DNA of 64,000 nucleotides, from the NCBI RefSeq assembly GCF_000981035.1, contig NZ_LAYJ01000068.1:85024-149023 (forward strand). Reading direction: 5' to 3'. The notes under the pieces are model-generated. The model searched no databases, had not been told where the DNA came from, and was given only the letters and a program-made list of their open reading frames with translations. Of this stretch, positions 61,461-64,000 are shown piece after piece (positions within the stretch are counted from its first letter, which is position 1; every line of letters begins with the position of its first letter). The translations under genes were made by a program, and so were the position numbers. Source of the stretch: Christensenella hongkongensis. Lineage in GTDB: Bacteria > Bacillota > Clostridia > Christensenellales > Christensenellaceae.

Positions 61461-61492
61461 AAAGCCCCGTGCCAAAAGGCACGGGGCTTTTA
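61461..61492 (+). terminator. Terminator of the PQQ-repeat gene
   Basis: AAAGCCCCGTGCC (61461-61473) and GGCACGGGGCTTT (61478-61490), a perfect 13-bp stem with loop AAAA. Confidence 0.9.
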
Positions 61493-61521
61493 ATATACCG
61501 GCTTTTTCTGATCCGGAATCG

Positions 61522-62274
61522 CTATTCCAGTTCTTTTTCTTCCTCTTTTTTTACAGCCTCCAACGAGGCCCGTCCGTCCTGCGTAACAAAAAATAAATCC
61601 ATAATCTTTTGTAACCGCCCGAATAACACCAGTTGGTCATCCGCCTCGATTTTAGTATCCTTTGTGATATAATCAAGCACCTCTTCCTTCCGTTTGATAA
61701 TAATCAAATGGATGCCGTATTTCCCTATCATATCAAACTCGCCAAGTGTTTTCCCATCGATGACGCTCGGTACCTTTTGCACATGGATTCCCGCGATGAC
61801 GCCCTTTGCATATTGTTCTATCACGCTGATCACATTGACATTCCCACGGAACATAAACCGCTGTCCCATTTTTTCGATGATATTATTAAACTTCGTTTTC
61901 ACCTTTGGCACACGCTTTACCACCATAAATACAACGAAGATGATCGCCAGAATCACAGTGAGCGTCCAGAGGTCTGCCTGCACCGCGCGGGGCAGGTTCA
62001 TTACCACATTAACAAAAACTGTGATGATCGTAACCGAAAAAATATACCCAAACAGCATCACCGTCCGCGCAAGCTTCCTGCGCAGTAGCTTTGACACCAC
62101 AAGCTCGCTTTCCTTGGTGGTGTAGCCGCTGTTTGTGAGCAATGAAATCACCTGGAATTTTGCTTTTTCTTCCGTCATGCCGGACATCCTGAATAAAATC
62201 GTAAATATGTCGATAATCAGGATATACGCCACCGCGACGGCAAAAAAAAGGGAAATTGAAACCGAAAGACTCAT
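61522..62274 (-). CDS. Membrane protein with RCK_C (TrkA-C) domain, 250 aa
   Basis: Three hydrophobic segments (about 4-27, 70-90 and 100-118) and a C-terminal RCK_C domain (about 165-230: VPSVIDGKTLGEFDMIGKYG and DTKIEADDQLVLFGRLQ), the ligand-binding part of K+ transporter regulators. RCK_C domains bind cyclic di-AMP or ions. There is no full transporter here, so it may be a subunit or a separate sensor. GGAGG upstream of ATG 62274 lies within the end of a small upstream reading frame. Confidence 0.75.
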   Translation of the reverse strand: MSLSVSISLFFAVAVAYILIIDIFTILFRMSGMTEEKAKFQVISLLTNSGYTTKESELVVSKLLRRKLARTVMLFGYIFSVTIITVFVNVVMNLPRAVQADLWTLTVILAIIFVVFMVVKRVPKVKTKFNNIIEKMGQRFMFRGNVNVISVIEQYAKGVIAGIHVQKVPSVIDGKTLGEFDMIGKYGIHLIIIKRKEEVLDYITKDTKIEADDQLVLFGRLQKIMDLFFVTQDGRASLEAVKKEEEKELE

Positions 62275-62277
62275 CTG

Positions 62278-62385
62278 TTATTCCTCCATGACCGTATCGT
62301 TTGCACAATGGGTAAGCCGCCATTTATCTATCGTGCGATGATCCGGCCACTTTTTGTGTCCCGCCGGCAAAATATCTTTTCCCAT
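62278..62385 (-). CDS. Candidate small gene, 35 codons
   Basis: An ATG-started frame of 35 residues (MGKDILPAGHKKWPDHRTID to VMEE) fills the gap between the DNA glycosylase and the RCK_C gene. AGGAG lies nine bases upstream, and its last codons form the ribosome site of the RCK_C gene, so the two would be coupled. Basic and aromatic content suggests a soluble peptide. Homology is unknown; it may be a leader peptide. Confidence 0.35.
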   Translation of the reverse strand: MGKDILPAGHKKWPDHRTIDKWRLTHCANDTVMEE

Positions 62386-62407
62386 TACGCCAAACTCCTG
62401 TCTCTTT

Positions 62408-62899
62408 CTATAAATAATCCAATATTTGCGCCCATGACGCAAGCAGCTTGTCCATATCTGCTGCCGCGTTTGCCGGGCTTGTGGACGGCAGGCAAATACA
62501 CTCCCTCCTTGTGACGGGAAGGCAATGCCTTTGATATAATTCATAAGCCTTTTTTCCGTTTGCAAACACCATATGTATTTGCGCCGCGTCAAATATCTTT
62601 GAAAAATCATTTGCCTGCGGATTCCTGATCGACGCATCAGCGCTTGCATGGATATCGCATGAACGCAGCACATCAAACAACGCAATCCCATTTTTGAGAA
62701 GCATTTTCTTTTTCCCTGCGATATCATTGGGAAATTCGCAATGAAGAAGCGTCCCCAAAACTTTGTAAAACCGGTTGCGTGGGTTTCCATAATAAAATTG
62801 AACCTCACGTGATTTTACCGACGGTATGGTGCCCAGTATCAATATTTTCGAATGGCAGTCACAAACCGGCTCAAATGTATGAATCACCCTTTGCGTCAC
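62408..62899 (-). CDS. Uracil-DNA glycosylase family 6 (DNA-deoxyinosine glycosylase), 163 aa
   Basis: UDG superfamily with GTIPSVKSREVQFYYGNPRNRFYKVL (active-site motif with the family 6 Asn) and LPSTSPANAAAD (motif 2). Family 6 removes hypoxanthine from deaminated adenine in DNA. The start is GTG 62899, nine bases after GGAGG. It lies between the GNAT gene and the small reading frame on the same strand. Confidence 0.87.
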   Translation of the reverse strand: MTQRVIHTFEPVCDCHSKILILGTIPSVKSREVQFYYGNPRNRFYKVLGTLLHCEFPNDIAGKKKMLLKNGIALFDVLRSCDIHASADASIRNPQANDFSKIFDAAQIHMVFANGKKAYELYQRHCLPVTRRECICLPSTSPANAAADMDKLLASWAQILDYL

Positions 62900-62935
62900 G
62901 TAGTTGCCCCTCCCGTATTATATCATAATTTTCAG

Positions 62936-63448
62936 CTATCGCGCTTCCTTCAGGAGGGCATATATGCACGAATCCAGAATTTTTCCACACTTAAATACAC
63001 TTTTTTCCAAAATGCCTTCCAGCCTGAAGCCCGCTTTTTCAAGCACCCTGCGCGAACCTGTATTGGAAGCGAATGGTTCTGCAAAAATGCGGACTATGCC
63101 ATAGCGGTCAAAAACGATCCCGCATATCCTGCGAACCGCTTCCGCCATGATTCCCTTTCCCCAAAAAGGCTCCGCCAGCCAGTAGCCAAGTTCCGCGCTC
63201 TTTTCATAAACGTCGCTTCCCAGAAAGACGCCAATACTTCCCACCGCCCGGCCTTCGACTACGATTGCACGGGCACACTGCCGCCGTTCATCATTTTGCA
63301 TGCACGAGAAAACAAATTCCTTTGCGTCTTCCCATGTGTATGGATAAGGAAACGCATTTCTCAGGTTACGCGCAATATTGGGGTTGTTCGCGTATTCCGC
63401 CACATCGTCTATATATTTTTCATCCCATCTTTCAAGCTCGAATACCAT
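62936..63448 (-). CDS. GNAT N-acetyltransferase (RimJ/RimL-like), 170 aa
   Basis: Acetyl-CoA-binding fold with GRAVGSIGVFLG, ELGYWLAEPFWGKGIMAEAVRRI (the Q/RxxGxG/A-type loop) and FASNTGSRRVLEKAGFRLEG. Relatives acetylate protein N-termini, ribosomal proteins or small amines. ATG 63448 follows GGAGGCTGCG. The substrate is not predictable. Confidence 0.88.
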   Translation of the reverse strand: MVFELERWDEKYIDDVAEYANNPNIARNLRNAFPYPYTWEDAKEFVFSCMQNDERRQCARAIVVEGRAVGSIGVFLGSDVYEKSAELGYWLAEPFWGKGIMAEAVRRICGIVFDRYGIVRIFAEPFASNTGSRRVLEKAGFRLEGILEKSVFKCGKILDSCIYALLKEAR

Positions 63449-63628
63449 CGCAGCCTCCTGTTTTTTACATGGTATCATCCTGTGTTAAAGAAAGCAAGAA
63501 TATCGCCTGTAACCAGGAAACGAACTCCTGTTTTCTTTGTAAGCCGCACAAAATTTTGTACACCTGTGGTTGTTGGTGGGGATGGCCGGAAGCGCTGAAA
63601 TACCCGTCTGTACAGGGCAGGACAATCA

Positions 63629-63662
63629 AAAAAATCCCGCCTTATTTCAGGGCGGGATTTTT
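63629..63662 (-). terminator. Terminator after the ACT-like gene
   Basis: AAAATCCCGCC (63631-63641) and GGCGGGATTTT (63651-63661), with T-runs on both sides. It ends the ACT-like gene on the minus strand. Bases 63479-63628 hold nothing recognised. Confidence 0.85.
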
Positions 63663-63676
63663 TGTTTGAATGCTTT

Positions 63677-63931
63677 TTAGTTCAGGTCGAGCATTTTTGC
63701 GGTTACGCCTTCCACGTCATTGAACGCGGCAACCATCTTTTCAACGGTTTCTTTGTCACCGCATGCCTGCAGCATAATCACCCCGTCATCTGCGCAAAAC
63801 TCCTCGCTCGTCTCATGCAGGCCGACGCGCATTTTGATGTTGCACCCATATTCTGTCAGAGCCTGTTGCAGTTTAATGGCATTGCTGGTGCGGTGGTTTA
63901 ACCTCAATCCGATAATGTAATAACAATTCAT
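63677..63931 (-). CDS. Small ACT-like protein (possibly TM1266-type), 84 aa
   Basis: MNCYYIIGLRLNHRTSNAIK opens an alpha/beta fold of ACT/ferredoxin type, with MRVGLHETSEEF and TVEKMVAAFNDVEGVTAKMLDL. It resembles the TM1266 group of small ACT-like proteins linked with iron-only hydrogenase operons, though no hydrogenase is in the window. ATG 63931 follows AAGGAG. It is the last gene of the window on this strand; the next lies beyond the edge. Confidence 0.5.
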   Translation of the reverse strand: MNCYYIIGLRLNHRTSNAIKLQQALTEYGCNIKMRVGLHETSEEFCADDGVIMLQACGDKETVEKMVAAFNDVEGVTAKMLDLN

Positions 63932-64000
63932 TTTTACAAACTCCTTACCATTCATTTTATTATCGATAAACACGGCAGCGCCGCGCAAACCGTATATTTT

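Noticed and set aside
62278..62808. 176-codon frame overlapping the DNA glycosylase
   Set aside because: Most of it is an out-of-phase shadow of the glycosylase; only its last 35 codons are offered as a candidate gene.
63479..63628. Possible tRNA or small RNA in the gap before the terminator
   Set aside because: No cloverleaf or TTCGA loop could be formed.
1..64000. CRISPR arrays, rRNA, tRNA, prophage or insertion sequences
   Set aside because: No repeat-spacer pattern, no rRNA or tRNA signatures and no transposase or phage genes were seen.

Overview
The window reads as a chromosome segment of an anaerobic, low-to-mid G+C Bacillota, most likely class Clostridia. The signs are an infC-rpmI-rplT operon with an L20-type leader, a glycine T-box before a single-chain glycyl-tRNA synthetase, zapA next to pheST, an NfnAB-type electron-bifurcating transhydrogenase pair, Rrf2, ROK and WYL regulators, a predicted ECF pantothenate transporter, and oxalate/formate-family and MATE transporters. 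Base composition looks close to even. A Christensenellaceae-like host is only a guess. No rRNA, tRNA, CRISPR array, prophage or insertion sequence was seen.

Layout. 1-4.8 kb: a split transketolase (first subunit cut by the window edge), two zinc alcohol dehydrogenases and an AraC-type response regulator, probably one sugar or polyol module. 5.0-9.6 kb: a minus-strand redox cluster of a rhodanese lipoprotein, a two-domain TlpA-like lipoprotein, a 52-residue CLEC membrane peptide, a polyferredoxin-like membrane protein, an RclA-like flavin disulfide reductase broken by a one-base frameshift, and an Rrf2 regulator. The cluster starts at a consensus promoter carrying two 15-bp direct repeats. 9.8-18 kb: housekeeping genes zapA, pheT, pheS, a TrmH-type methyltransferase, rplT, rpmI, infC (AUC start) and thrS. 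18-22.3 kb: a RelA/SpoT-like protein with an altered active site, NadE with a C-terminal extension, a WYL regulator and an AraD-like aldolase. 22.5-29.4 kb: an OFA transporter, a hotdog thioesterase, two convergent DeoC-type aldolases, a ROK kinase, a UroD-fold protein and a ROK repressor with repeated operator-like sites. 29.4-37.4 kb: metY, an SDR reductase, DUF2207 plus LemA, a cupin, homoserine dehydrogenase, coaX and a predicted pantothenate ECF S component.

37.6-48.2 kb: TspO, an orphan serine recombinase, CrcB, the T-box and glyS, an orphan cobT, a four-helix membrane protein, an M3-type peptidase lipoprotein, a Zn/Cd P-type ATPase with a CzrA-like operator, an ArsR sensor and a NUDIX hydrolase. 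48.3-64 kb: a surface 5'-nucleotidase-like protein with altered metal ligands, ferritin, AraC and TetR regulators, an M1 peptidase lipoprotein, MATE, NfnAB, a DnaA-box cluster in a 516-base gap, a PQQ-repeat surface protein, an RCK_C membrane protein with a candidate 35-codon gene upstream, a family 6 DNA glycosylase, a GNAT enzyme and an ACT-like small protein.

The strongest candidate for an undescribed system is the 5.0-9.6 kb redox cluster. It links envelope thiol and sulfur carriers to a membrane iron-sulfur protein and a cytosolic disulfide reductase. The UroD/ROK/DeoC cluster with its repeated operator is second.
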